A model generated the notes under the pieces. That model did not search any database and was not told the origin of the DNA. It saw only the letters and a list, made by a program, of their open reading frames with translations. 64,000 nucleotides of DNA from Paenibacillus piscarius (lineage in GTDB: Bacteria > Bacillota > Bacilli > Paenibacillales > Paenibacillaceae): positions 1-64,000 of the forward strand of contig NZ_JAIEUI010000027.1 in NCBI RefSeq assembly GCF_022234545.1, read 5' to 3'. Numbering within the stretch: the stretch's first letter is position 1; every line of letters begins with the position of its first letter. Both the position numbers and the translations under genes were made by a program. This document shows, one piece after another, positions 29,896 to 39,430 of the stretch.

Positions 29896-31290
29896 ATGGC
29901 CGGCTGGGAACGTCTGCAGGAGACGGTCAGATTCGAGCTGCAGCAGCGGATTGAGGAAGGCTGCCAGCCCGGGAGCCTGGCGGAGAAGCTGGATGCGGCC
30001 GGGCATGATGAGGACAAGCTGATGGAGGTCTACCGGGAGCTGATGGCGCTTCCTGTAGACGCAAGCTTCCCTTACCAGGAGCCGTCCGATCTGGAAGCGA
30101 TCCGGCAGCTCCGCCCGGAGGGCCCGCGCAAGCTTGCGGTAGACTGGACGCCGGACCAGTGGAGAGACCGGTTCTACGGCGCGTGGCTCGGCCGCAGTGT
30201 CGGCTGCGCACTGGGCAAGCCGCTGGAATACTGGGATTACCTGTACGGGAAGGATGGCCGACCCGGCTGGGAGAATATTGAGCTATGGTTCCGCGGCGCG
30301 GACGCCTGGCCGATTACCGGATATACCCCGGAATTCTCTACCGCCCGGGAGGAATATGGTCTCGGCTTAAGCGACTGGTCCTTCACCAGTACGCGGGAGA
30401 AGATCAGCTACATGGAGAGCGATGACGATATCCGATATACCGTGCTGGGTCTGCTCCTGCTGGAGCAGAAAGGGCTGGACTGGGATTCCTGGGATATCGG
30501 CAAGCTGTGGCACGGGCATCTGACCTACAGTCAGGTGTGCACGGCAGAAACGCAGAGCTATATGAACTTTGCCCGGGAGACCTCCCATCTGCACGGGGAG
30601 AAGCCGGAGGATTGGCCGCTGCGCCAGGAACGGGTGCGGATGCACTTGAATCCGTACCGCGAATGGATCGGTGCCGCGATCCGCGCCGACGGGCTGGCCT
30701 ATGGGGCCGCCGGACATCCCGAGCTGGCAGCGGAGCTGGGCTGGCGCGATGCCTCCTTCTCGCATGTGAAGAACGGAATCTACGGCGAGATGTTCAATGC
30801 CGCGATGATCTCTGCGGCCTTTGCGGGCCTCAGCAATGAAGAGATTGTTCAAATCGGCCTGAGCGAAATTCCGCAGACGAGCAGACTGGCCCGGGATGTG
30901 CTGCGCGGAGTGGAGCTTGCCCGGCAGGCAGGCACGCAGCGGGAGCTGGTCAGCCGGCTATGGGACGAGTTCAGCCATTATGACCCGGTGCATACGAACA
31001 ACAATGCGGCCATTGTTGCCGCTTCACTGATCTACGGCGGCAATGACTTCGAGAAAGCTGTAGTCACCTCGGTCGCAGCCGGGATGGATACCGACTGCAA
31101 CGGTGCGACCGTTGGCTCGATTATGGGCGCGAAGCTTGGCGCCGCCAAGCTGCCAGTCAACTGGACCGCACCGCTGAATGATACGCTGTATGCGGATCTG
31201 CCGGGCTTCCACCCGATCGCGATCTCCGAGGTCGCGGAGCGGAGCTATCAGGTGTTTCTGAAGCTGCGCAGGGAGCTGGGAGAAGAGTAA
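29896..31290 (+). CDS. ADP-ribosylglycohydrolase-family protein
   Basis: This 464-residue protein carries ARH/DraG-family motifs. These are DRFYGAWLGRSVGCALGKPLE, the metal-binding MESDDDIRYTVLGLL and the second metal site AAGMDTDCNGATVGSIMGAKLG. The family hydrolyses N- or O-glycosidic bonds of ADP-ribose or related ribosides using Mg2+. It starts 4 nt after the nucleoside hydrolase stop, so it is the last gene of the nucleoside operon. An N-terminal 85-residue extension is unassigned. A role on an ADP-ribose-like or modified nucleoside is an inference. Confidence 0.9.
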   Translation: MAGWERLQETVRFELQQRIEEGCQPGSLAEKLDAAGHDEDKLMEVYRELMALPVDASFPYQEPSDLEAIRQLRPEGPRKLAVDWTPDQWRDRFYGAWLGRSVGCALGKPLEYWDYLYGKDGRPGWENIELWFRGADAWPITGYTPEFSTAREEYGLGLSDWSFTSTREKISYMESDDDIRYTVLGLLLLEQKGLDWDSWDIGKLWHGHLTYSQVCTAETQSYMNFARETSHLHGEKPEDWPLRQERVRMHLNPYREWIGAAIRADGLAYGAAGHPELAAELGWRDASFSHVKNGIYGEMFNAAMISAAFAGLSNEEIVQIGLSEIPQTSRLARDVLRGVELARQAGTQRELVSRLWDEFSHYDPVHTNNNAAIVAASLIYGGNDFEKAVVTSVAAGMDTDCNGATVGSIMGAKLGAAKLPVNWTAPLNDTLYADLPGFHPIAISEVAERSYQVFLKLRRELGEE

Positions 31291-31302
31291 CACTATTTTA
31301 TG

Positions 31303-31363
31303 AAGTCGCCTCACACCGGATTTTTCCAAGTGGAAACATCCGGTGTGATCAGGCGGCTTTTTT
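31303..31363 (+). terminator. Terminator of the nucleoside operon
   Basis: AAGTCGCCT pairs with AGGCGGCTT, and CACACCGGAT pairs with ATCCGGTGTG inside it. The stem runs into a six-T run at 31358-31363. Confidence 0.92.
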
Positions 31364-31378
31364 GTGTTTGAGCCGAAA

Positions 31379-31488
31379 GTATTCGGAAAACCGAGACGTG
31401 TGGGTCGAATGTAATCGAAAAACCGACTACATTGGGCTGGCGTGAGGCTGCGGTGGTCGGATGTATGCAGAAAACCGAATACAACCGC
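31379..31488. repeat. Degenerate intergenic hairpin repeat, three units
   Basis: Units at 31379-31404, 31409-31436 and 31461-31488 share a GTAnTCGnAAAACCGAnTAC core in which GTA/TAC-like arms flank an A-rich loop. A related palindrome lies at 43198-43221. Confidence 0.65.
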
Positions 31489-31623
31489 ATTTTTGCATTG
31501 GAGCCACCAGATCCGGTTCCATCACCCGCAGAACTTATAATTCACAACCTTCAACTTGTATGTTAGCATATTGGTAATTCATAGGGGATTACCCATTTCA
31601 TTTTTGAGGATAGGAGCGAGCTC

Positions 31624-33165
31624 ATGCTGAAAGTCATGATTGTAGACGATGAACCCTGGGTTCTGGAAGGGCTCAGAACGATGGTGGACTGGGAGAAATC
31701 AGGGTTCGAGGTGTGTGCCGAAGCGCTTAGCGCCGGGGATGCCCTGCGGCTGGTCCGGGAGCATCGGCCGGACCTGCTGCTTACCGATATCAACCTGCCG
31801 GTGATGAGCGGCCTGGAGCTGATCGCTGCGGTGAAGGAAGAGATGGACCCGCCGCCGAGATTCGTGATCCTGAGCGGGTATGATAACTTCAGCTATGCCC
31901 GGACGGCGCTGCGCCATAAGGTGGACGGTTATCTGCTGAAGCCGGCTGACGACGAGGAGATGGAGGCACTGCTGCAGAAGATCAGCGCTATTATCCAAAA
32001 TGAAACCGCTTCCAGAGAAGAAGGGCGCAAGAAGCATAACTTCCTGGTCCACAGCCTGATCAACCGGCTAATCCAGGGGGAATGGAATAGCGAGCTGGAG
32101 CAGGCGTCCCATAGCCTGCTGGGGCTTACGCCGGATACGGAGCTGCAGTGCATCCTGGCTGCCGCTATCTCGGGCACGGCGGGGCTGAAGGAGATGGATA
32201 CGGAAGGGTTCCCGGAGCAGCTTGGGCTTATGTTCCAGGACCCGGCCGGAAGAGCCGGGCTGATTGTACCCTGTGCCGGGCTATCCCCCGAGGCGCTTGA
32301 AGCGGCAGCCGTGCAAATCCAGCGGAAACAGTCCCAGAAGCTGGGGGTTCCGGTGGCGGTGATGATCAGCCGCCGCCGGACAGGGGCTCGCAGCATCCAG
32401 GAGCTCTACGCCCAGACACTCGAGGTCTGGGGCCTGAAGTACCGGAAGGAGAAGGGCGGAATCTTCTACTTCAATGATCTCAGAACAACCTGCCGGAACG
32501 ATGACTTCACCGAGGGTCATTTCATTCATGTGCCGGATAAGGTGAAGGAGGGCGCTCCCGCCGGGATTCAGGCGGCTGTCCGGGAAGCCTTCGCGGCCAT
32601 GACGGCCAAGCGGGTGAATATCGATGCCGCCCAGGCTGAGGTGGCCCATCTGGAGATGACCTTATGCCGCAGCATCTCCGAGCAGCAGGGAGACCCGGAC
32701 CGGATCATGTGCGAGATGCATAAGGAGTACGGCAACCTGGGCGGACTCACGGACTATTATAAGCTCAGCCTGTATGTGGACCGGCTCTGCCTGGAGACAG
32801 CGGCTTACCTTGCCGAGCTGCGGGCCAGTAACGAAGGGAACACCATCTACAATGTGATCCAGTATGTGGATCTTGAATTCCGCAGCAAGCTGCAGCTTCA
32901 GGACCTCGCCAAGCAGTTTCATATGAATTCGGCCTATCTGGGCCAGTTATTCCGTAAGGAGACCGGCCGCAGCTTCAGCGATTACCTGAACGACAAGCGG
33001 ATCGAGACGGCCAAGGGCCTGCTCAAGCGCACCCAGCTCAAAGTATCGGATATTGCGCTGCAGGTAGGCTTTTCCAATACGGATTATTTCATCGACAAGT
33101 TCAAGAACAAGGTGGGTGTCTCCCCTTCGGTGTACAAGAACGCCCACATGAACAAGCAGCTCTAA
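31624..33165 (+). CDS. Response regulator, YesN-type (REC + AraC), first copy
   Basis: This 513-residue protein has an N-terminal receiver with phospho-acceptor D55 in LLLTDINLPVMSG, acidic pair DDE at 8-10 and K near 107 (YLLKPAD). The C-terminal AraC domain reads LAKQFHMNSAYLGQLFRKE and ISDIALQVGFSNTDYFIDKFK-like. AGGAG precedes the ATG. It is the first of YesN-YesM-YesN, upstream of an importer operon, and is presumably phosphorylated by the kinase at 33186. Confidence 0.93.
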   Translation: MLKVMIVDDEPWVLEGLRTMVDWEKSGFEVCAEALSAGDALRLVREHRPDLLLTDINLPVMSGLELIAAVKEEMDPPPRFVILSGYDNFSYARTALRHKVDGYLLKPADDEEMEALLQKISAIIQNETASREEGRKKHNFLVHSLINRLIQGEWNSELEQASHSLLGLTPDTELQCILAAAISGTAGLKEMDTEGFPEQLGLMFQDPAGRAGLIVPCAGLSPEALEAAAVQIQRKQSQKLGVPVAVMISRRRTGARSIQELYAQTLEVWGLKYRKEKGGIFYFNDLRTTCRNDDFTEGHFIHVPDKVKEGAPAGIQAAVREAFAAMTAKRVNIDAAQAEVAHLEMTLCRSISEQQGDPDRIMCEMHKEYGNLGGLTDYYKLSLYVDRLCLETAAYLAELRASNEGNTIYNVIQYVDLEFRSKLQLQDLAKQFHMNSAYLGQLFRKETGRSFSDYLNDKRIETAKGLLKRTQLKVSDIALQVGFSNTDYFIDKFKNKVGVSPSVYKNAHMNKQL

Positions 33166-33185
33166 GAAAGCCGGGTGCAAAAGGC

Positions 33186-35009
33186 ATGAAGACCAAACGT
33201 TTCAAATTCGGGACCATCATCAATGATATTCCGCTTAGCTACAAGTTCTATCTGATCTACATCGTGGGCGTGCTCCTGCCGATCATGGTGCTGAATCTGG
33301 TATTCCTGGAGCGGATCACCGACCTCATCAAGTCGAGAGAACAGCAGAATCTGGAGATATCCATGGAGCGTGCGCGCAAGGACATCCATGATTTCATAGA
33401 GGGCGGGGTCTCGGTCGGCTACACGCTGGCCGCGGATAAGAACCTGTACGAGATGCTGGACCGGATCTACGAGAATTCCATCGAATTCTACAGCATGTTT
33501 AACGAGCAGCTTAGAGACCGGATGAACAGCTATATGCCCGTGAACAACCAGCTGGAGCGGATCAGCATCTACACCAACAACCAGACCGTGGTCTCCGGCG
33601 GCAACTACCAGGTGATGAACGACAAGGTATGGACCAGCGACTGGTACCGGCAGGCGAAGAAGGCAGAGACCCAGGTGTTTGTGGCCGCCTACCGGACGAG
33701 CGAGAACCCGTATCTGTCCACCTCAACCCCTGCGCTAAGTGTCATAGAGACGATGGATAATTACCGGAATCTGAACAAGTTCGAGAAGGTGCTGCGGATC
33801 GACCTGGACCTCAGCCAGATCTATGACATCATTGTCCGGGAAAAAGATTACCTCAGCCTCTATCTTCTCAACGGGGAGAACAAGATTATAATGTCGGCGG
33901 ACAGCGGCTACCAGCATGTCACGGATAATCCGTATCCGGTATTCACCCAGTGGGGCGACAGCCAGGGCGAGAGTGAGGATGTCCGGGTGATGGCTGTAGG
34001 GACGGCGAACTATCTCAAGGGCTGGAAGCTGGTCGGGATCACGCAGGGAGAGCGGATCTCCCAGGCAATTCTCGATATCCGGCTGTATGCGGCCGGGCTG
34101 GCCACTACGCTTACGCTACTGACCAGCGGATTCATCTATATGATGCTGCGGTCCTACAACTACCGGGTGAAGCGCCTGTCCCGCCATATGCAGAAGGTGA
34201 CCAACGAGAAGTTCGAGCTGATTGCCATCGACGAGGGCCGGGACGAGATCGGCGGACTGATCCGCACCTTCAACCGGATGACCTCCCGCATCCATTCGCT
34301 GATCAATGATGTGTACAAGCTGGAGATTCAGAGCAAGAACCTGGAGATGGAGCGCGTCAGGGCGGAGCTGAACTTCCTGCAGAGCCAGATGAACCCCCAC
34401 TTTCTGTTCAATACGCTGAATGCGATTCTGGTGGTCTGCACCAAGAACAAATATAACGACGTCACCGATATTGTCAAAAGCCTCTCGAAGCTGCTGCGCC
34501 GGCTGCTCAGCTGGAAGGAGGATCTGGTGACCGTTCATGAGGAGATCACCTTCATCGATATGTACCTCAAGATTGAGAAATTCAGGTTCAGGGACAAATT
34601 CGATTATACGTTCGAGATTGATGAGCAGTCACTGAATTATAAAATTCCGAAGCTGAGCATGCAGCCGCTGGTGGAGAACTCCTGCAAGCATGGCTTGCAG
34701 ACCATCGAGGGGCTGGGCATTATCCGGGTAGCCACAGCTATTGTGGACAACCGGCTGCAGATCAGCGTGTCAGACAACGGCAAGGGCATGGAGCCGGATA
34801 AGCTGAAGGAATTAATGTTGGCCGTCCGCCAGGAGGACTACGCCGGAGTCAATATCGGCATCCGTAATGTGTACCGCAGACTGGAGCTCTATTATGCAGA
34901 CCAGGTCCGCTTCGAGATCTCCAGTACGCCGGGTCAGGGGACCGTGGTTACGTTTGGCATTCCCCTGAAGCTGCTTGAGAAGAACCATTCCATGGAAGGC
35001 GAGGGATAG
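33186..35009 (+). CDS. Sensor histidine kinase, YesM-type
   Basis: This 607-residue protein has a transmembrane helix at about 20-40, an extracellular Cache-like sensor and a second helix at about 300-320. A HAMP region follows, then a His_kinase domain with phospho-acceptor H405 in QMNPHFLFNTLNAI. The C-terminal HATPase domain has N-box MQPLVENSCKHG and G-box VSDNGKGM. It starts 21 nt after the first yesN and ends 2 nt before the second. It likely senses a sugar or its binding protein. Confidence 0.94.
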   Translation: MKTKRFKFGTIINDIPLSYKFYLIYIVGVLLPIMVLNLVFLERITDLIKSREQQNLEISMERARKDIHDFIEGGVSVGYTLAADKNLYEMLDRIYENSIEFYSMFNEQLRDRMNSYMPVNNQLERISIYTNNQTVVSGGNYQVMNDKVWTSDWYRQAKKAETQVFVAAYRTSENPYLSTSTPALSVIETMDNYRNLNKFEKVLRIDLDLSQIYDIIVREKDYLSLYLLNGENKIIMSADSGYQHVTDNPYPVFTQWGDSQGESEDVRVMAVGTANYLKGWKLVGITQGERISQAILDIRLYAAGLATTLTLLTSGFIYMMLRSYNYRVKRLSRHMQKVTNEKFELIAIDEGRDEIGGLIRTFNRMTSRIHSLINDVYKLEIQSKNLEMERVRAELNFLQSQMNPHFLFNTLNAILVVCTKNKYNDVTDIVKSLSKLLRRLLSWKEDLVTVHEEITFIDMYLKIEKFRFRDKFDYTFEIDEQSLNYKIPKLSMQPLVENSCKHGLQTIEGLGIIRVATAIVDNRLQISVSDNGKGMEPDKLKELMLAVRQEDYAGVNIGIRNVYRRLELYYADQVRFEISSTPGQGTVVTFGIPLKLLEKNHSMEGEG

Positions 35010-35011
35010 CA

Positions 35012-36556
35012 ATGAAATACAAAGTGCTGTTGATTGATGATGAGCCGAGCGCCCTTGAGGGCATGGAGATGTGGATTGACTGGCAGGAGCTGGGCTTTGA
35101 GCTGTGCGGAACCTGCGGCAATGGCCGGGAGGGGCTGCAGCTGATGAAGCAGCTCCAGCCTGATCTGGTGATCACCGATATCAACATGCCGCTGATGAAC
35201 GGGCTGGAGATGATCGGGGAATGGCGGGAGGAGGGGACGCGTCCGGTGAAGTTCGTCATTCTGAGCGGATACAGTGAATTCGAATATGCCCGCACCGCGA
35301 TCAGCTATGGAATCAATCACTATCTGCTGAAGCCTGTGTTCCCGGAGGAGGCCGCCGAGGAATTGCGGGAGATTCATCAGGAGCTGGAGCAGGAGACGAG
35401 CCGCAGACTGATTCACGAGACCGCCTCCGGGGAAGAGGCTGCAACACTAATCAGAAGCCTGTTGTACGGTAAAAAGGGAGATCCCGAGCTGATGGATCTG
35501 CTGGAGACGCTGCCCGGCTTCAAGGAGAGTGCCATATGGAACCTCTGCCTTATTCAGACGTTTCCCGAGCAGTACACCGGAGTGCGGGGAAGGGCCGCCT
35601 CATTGCTGGCCGGACATCAGGCGGCGGTGACGATAGACCTGGAGGCTGGCCTGTTCGGAATTGCTTATGGAATGGCGGCTGGCAGCGGAGAAGACAGCAG
35701 GATGAAGGAGGTGCAGCAGACCCTGCTGCAGGAATATGGCGGCGGACGGATTCACATCGCTGTGGGCGCGCCGCAGGACTCGCTGCTGAGTATTGAGGAC
35801 AGCTACAACAGCGCGAAGGAGACACTCCTGCATTTCTTCTATGCGCCTGAATCTGCTGGTATTCTCGATTACAGCGGTGTGCAGGGCCGGCCCTTCCGCT
35901 ATCATTATGACCATATCGGGCTGATGGATACCCTGCTGGACGCGGTCAATCTGCTGGATGCAGGCGGCTACCGCAAGGCGCTGGAGGAAGCGGAGCGCAG
36001 CTTCCGGGAACAGCAGGTAGCGCCGGAGGTCGTAAGGAAGCTGGTGATCCATCTTCTGTACCGGATCTTCGCGCTTGCTCCCGGTGCTGATCCCTCCGGC
36101 GGGGAGGAGGGGGCGCCTTCGGGCATCGCACCGGAGATCCAGCAGGCGATGACCCCGCTCTCCGGCCTGCTTAGCCGTCTGCTGTCCTGCGGGGAGCGGG
36201 CCATCGGACTTCTGGTGCGTGAGCAGAATCAGAAGTCGCACGGCATTATCCGCGAGATCAACCAGTATATCGGCGAGCATTATCATGAGAGCCTAAGCAT
36301 CCAGAAGCTGGCCGAGGTCTTCTTCCTGCATCCTGTATATCTGGGTCAATTACTAATTAAAAAGAACGGCAGGACCTTCAACGAGCAGCTCCATCATCTG
36401 CGGATTCAGGCCGCAGCTGTGCTTCTGCGCGAGAGCAAGCTTAAGCTCTCAGAGATTGCCGAGCGTGTTGGTTATGTCAATTACGGGCAGTTTCTGAAAC
36501 GGTTCGAGAAGGAGATGCATATGGGCCCGAATGAGTACCGGCACGCAAAGTTCTAA
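35012..36556 (+). CDS. Response regulator, YesN-type (REC + AraC), second copy
   Basis: This 514-residue protein has phospho-acceptor D56 in LVITDINMPLMNG and lysine in HYLLKPVFP. The C-terminal AraC domain contains LAEVFFLHPVYLGQLLIKKNG and LSEIAERVGYVNYGQFLKRFE. It is a clear paralogue of the protein at 31624 but diverges in the middle region. It follows the kinase by 2 nt, so all three are co-transcribed. Confidence 0.93.
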   Translation: MKYKVLLIDDEPSALEGMEMWIDWQELGFELCGTCGNGREGLQLMKQLQPDLVITDINMPLMNGLEMIGEWREEGTRPVKFVILSGYSEFEYARTAISYGINHYLLKPVFPEEAAEELREIHQELEQETSRRLIHETASGEEAATLIRSLLYGKKGDPELMDLLETLPGFKESAIWNLCLIQTFPEQYTGVRGRAASLLAGHQAAVTIDLEAGLFGIAYGMAAGSGEDSRMKEVQQTLLQEYGGGRIHIAVGAPQDSLLSIEDSYNSAKETLLHFFYAPESAGILDYSGVQGRPFRYHYDHIGLMDTLLDAVNLLDAGGYRKALEEAERSFREQQVAPEVVRKLVIHLLYRIFALAPGADPSGGEEGAPSGIAPEIQQAMTPLSGLLSRLLSCGERAIGLLVREQNQKSHGIIREINQYIGEHYHESLSIQKLAEVFFLHPVYLGQLLIKKNGRTFNEQLHHLRIQAAAVLLRESKLKLSEIAERVGYVNYGQFLKRFEKEMHMGPNEYRHAKF

Positions 36557-36610
36557 ACTTTTTTGGGGTATACCTTTAATTCGGTCGTATTCCAGCAGAT
36601 GATTCACCTC

Positions 36611-36637
36611 TATAATTCAATTGTGTAAGTGCTTACA
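36611..36637 (+). promoter_or_regulatory. -10 element and cre-like site before the LipO-like gene
   Basis: TATAAT at 36611-36616 is a good -10; its -35 is not clear. TGTAAGTGCTTACA at 36624-36637 is a near-perfect dyad that resembles a catabolite-responsive element for CcpA, with TG instead of CG at the centre. Sitting just past the -10, it would block transcription when preferred sugars are present. Confidence 0.6.
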
Positions 36638-36672
36638 AATAATCTAAAGACAACACATTATGGAGGTGCTTT

Positions 36673-38361
36673 ATGGGGGGCAAGTCGAAGTCAACGTTCA
36701 AGCTATCCCTGATTGCTCTGTTATCCCTAAGCTTCGCATTGTCAGGCTGCGGGGGCAACAACAATACGAAAGATCAGGCGGAGAGTACCAAAGCTCCAGA
36801 GGCCGCTTCGTCTAACACGGGAGGTAAAGTAGAACCTTTCACTGTAAGCGTATTCCTGGGAACAGCGGGGCAACAACCGACACCGGACAACAAGATTTAT
36901 AAAATGATCAAAGAGGAGACCGGAGCCAGCTTTGATATGGAGTTTCTGGCAGGCGACATCAACCAGAAGCTGGGCGTTATGATTGCCGGCCAGGACTATC
37001 CGGACCTGATGACCGGGAATACCAAGCTTACAGCCGCAGGAGCCTATATCCCGCTGGAGGATCTGATTGAGGAACATGCACCTAACCTGAAGAAGCATTA
37101 CGCCGATTACTGGAACATGATGAAGGACCCGAACGACGGTCATATTTATATTCTGCCTAACTACGGTGTCTATAACGGTAAGGTTAACAGCTCGTGGTAC
37201 TCCGGCCCGGCCTTCTGGATTCAAAAGGCGGTGCTGAAGGAGTTCAACTATCCAAAGGTGAAGACGCTGGACGAGTACTTTGATCTGATTGAGAAATATA
37301 AAGAGAAATATCCGAAGATTGACGGAAGCCCGACGATCGGATTCGAAATTCTGAACTATGACTGGAAGAACTGGGGGCTGTTCAACGCTCCGCAGCATCT
37401 GATCGGCCATCCGAATGACGGCGGTGTGGTTGTCAAAGACGGCGTTGCCGAGATTTTTGCCGACAAGGATTATGCGAAGCGGTACTACAAGAAGCTTAGT
37501 GAGATGAACGAGAAGGGCCTGATTGATAAAGAGACCTTCGTCCAGAACTATGACCAGTATATGGCGAAGCTGTCCAGCGGTACCGTTCTCGGGATGTTCG
37601 ACCAGCACTGGAACTTCAATGCGGCCGAGGATTCCCTGACGACCCAGAACAAGATTGAACGCACCTATGTCGGTCTTCCGCTTGTCTATGATACCTCCAC
37701 GAAGGATCATTACCGCGACCTGGCTGTGCTGAACCTTAACAACGGCTTCGGTATCAGCGTCAACGCCAAAGATCCGGTAAAGATTATCAAGCTGCTCGAT
37801 ACGCTGATGGATGAGAAATGGCAGAAGCTGTTCTCCTGGGGCGTGGAAGGCGAGGACTATATCGTTGAGAACGGAAGATTCATGAGAACCCAGGAGCAGC
37901 GCGACAATGCTGCGGACGCCACCTGGCAGCTGGCCAACAAGGCCAAAGCAATCTTCGAATATCTGCCTAAGACCGAAGGAAGCTACAGCGACGGCAACTC
38001 CACAGATGCCGCTGCCCAGCCTGAAGAATACAAAGCCGGTCTGAAGCCGTTCGACAAGGAAGTACTGGATGCTTACGGCTTCGATTCCTACGTGGACTTC
38101 TTCAGTGATCCGCCGCCGAACCCGGTCTATTACCCGGCCTGGTCGATCGACCTCATTGAAGGCTCCGATGCCAAAATCGCCAGCACCAAGCTGAATGAGC
38201 TGCAGACCAAGTTCCTGCCGAAAGCCATTCTTGCCAGTCCGGCTGACTTCGATTCTGTATGGACCGATTACACTGAACAGATCAAGAAGGCTAATGTGAA
38301 GGCTTACGAAGACAAGATCAATGAGCAGATCAAGTGGAGAATCGATAACTGGAGTAAATAA
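36673..38361 (+). CDS. Extracellular sugar-binding lipoprotein (LipO-like, family 1 SBP)
   Basis: This 562-residue protein has a lipoprotein signal with lipobox ALSGC (Cys26), then a charged linker and an SBP fold typical of LipO. GGAGG lies 6 nt before the ATG. It delivers substrate to the permeases at 38453 and 39430. A hairpin terminator/attenuator separates it from them, so more binding protein than permease can be made. The upstream YesN-YesM-YesN system is the likely regulator. The sugar is unknown. Confidence 0.93.
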   Translation: MGGKSKSTFKLSLIALLSLSFALSGCGGNNNTKDQAESTKAPEAASSNTGGKVEPFTVSVFLGTAGQQPTPDNKIYKMIKEETGASFDMEFLAGDINQKLGVMIAGQDYPDLMTGNTKLTAAGAYIPLEDLIEEHAPNLKKHYADYWNMMKDPNDGHIYILPNYGVYNGKVNSSWYSGPAFWIQKAVLKEFNYPKVKTLDEYFDLIEKYKEKYPKIDGSPTIGFEILNYDWKNWGLFNAPQHLIGHPNDGGVVVKDGVAEIFADKDYAKRYYKKLSEMNEKGLIDKETFVQNYDQYMAKLSSGTVLGMFDQHWNFNAAEDSLTTQNKIERTYVGLPLVYDTSTKDHYRDLAVLNLNNGFGISVNAKDPVKIIKLLDTLMDEKWQKLFSWGVEGEDYIVENGRFMRTQEQRDNAADATWQLANKAKAIFEYLPKTEGSYSDGNSTDAAAQPEEYKAGLKPFDKEVLDAYGFDSYVDFFSDPPPNPVYYPAWSIDLIEGSDAKIASTKLNELQTKFLPKAILASPADFDSVWTDYTEQIKKANVKAYEDKINEQIKWRIDNWSK

Positions 38362-38381
38362 CCGGGCGCAAGGCTCCGGAA

Positions 38382-38430
38382 TCAGCAGGTGGAGGGCCGC
38401 TGGCGGCCTTCCATTTGCTGAATTAATTTT
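38382..38430 (+). terminator. Attenuating hairpin between binding protein and permeases
   Basis: TCAGCA at 38382 pairs with TGCTGA ending at 38421, with TGGA/TCCA and GGCCGC/GCGGCC inside. ATTAATTTT follows. The short T tract suggests partial read-through into the permease genes. Confidence 0.75.
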
Positions 38431-38452
38431 GATGGATTAGGAGACAACGAAT

Positions 38453-39430
38453 ATGGATGAGACCCTAGAAATAGATACTGTCCCCCGGCCTCCAAAGAAG
38501 AACAGGAAGAAGAAGAAACAGCCGATTACGTGGCGTTTGATCAAAAGCCAGAATCAGCTCATTTGGATGTCTGTCCCTCTAATGCTCTACATTATTCTTT
38601 TTGCCTATGTTCCCGTATGGGGCTGGACCATGGCCTTCCAGAACTACCGGCCGGCGAAGTCCTTCTTCGAGCAGGAGTGGGTGGGCTTCAAGCAGTTCCG
38701 GTTCCTGTTCACGGATGATAACTTCATCCGCGTTCTGCGCAATACGGTAGCCATGGGTCTGATCAATCTGGTGCTGGGCTTCGTTACGGCGATTGTGCTG
38801 GCACTGCTGCTGAATGAGATTAAGAAAGTACTCTGGAAAAGAACCGTGCAGACGATCTCTTATCTCCCGCACTTCTTATCCTGGATTATCGTTACCGGCA
38901 TTGTGGCCACCTCGCTGTCCATCAATGACGGGATTGTAAATATCGTTCTGATGAAGCTGCATCTGATTAAAGAGCCAATTCTGTGGCTCAGTGAAGGCAA
39001 GTATTTCTGGGGAATTGTCGGGGCTTCGCATGTGTGGAAGGAAGTGGGCTGGAATACCATTATTTATCTGGCAGCCATTGCTTCCATTGACCCTGCACTG
39101 TACGAGGCTGCAGAAATTGACGGGGCTAACCGTTACAAGAAGATGATGTACGTAACCCTGCCTGGCATCAAAGCAACCATTGTTATTCTGATGATTATGT
39201 CGATCGGACATCTCCTGGAAGCAGGCTTTGAAGTGCAGTACCTGCTCGGCAACGGGCTTGTAGTGGACTGGGCCGAAACCATTGATATTTTCGTACTGAA
39301 ATACGGGCTTGCCCAAGGGAACTATTCACTTGCGACGGCTGGCGGGATCTTCAAAACGGTTGTCAGCGTAACATTGCTGCTTATGGCTAATGGCATTTCC
39401 AAGCGGCTTGGGGAAGAGAGGCTGTTATAA
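38453..39430 (+). CDS. Carbohydrate ABC transporter permease (LplB-like)
   Basis: This 325-residue protein has a positively charged N-terminal tail (KKNRKKKKQ), six membrane segments and the EAA loop YEAAEIDGANRYKKMMYVTLP. LMLYIILFAYVPVWGWTMAF is typical of the LplB family. AGGAGAC lies before the ATG. Its TAA overlaps the next ATG (TAATG). Confidence 0.93.
   Translation: MDETLEIDTVPRPPKKNRKKKKQPITWRLIKSQNQLIWMSVPLMLYIILFAYVPVWGWTMAFQNYRPAKSFFEQEWVGFKQFRFLFTDDNFIRVLRNTVAMGLINLVLGFVTAIVLALLLNEIKKVLWKRTVQTISYLPHFLSWIIVTGIVATSLSINDGIVNIVLMKLHLIKEPILWLSEGKYFWGIVGASHVWKEVGWNTIIYLAAIASIDPALYEAAEIDGANRYKKMMYVTLPGIKATIVILMIMSIGHLLEAGFEVQYLLGNGLVVDWAETIDIFVLKYGLAQGNYSLATAGGIFKTVVSVTLLLMANGISKRLGEERLL

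Larger units (their letters stand above)
31291..31623. other. Intergenic region with terminator and hairpin repeats
   Basis: It holds the nucleoside-operon terminator (31303-31363), then three degenerate hairpin repeats (31379-31488), then the promoter region of the YesN gene. I see no gene. Confidence 0.8.
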
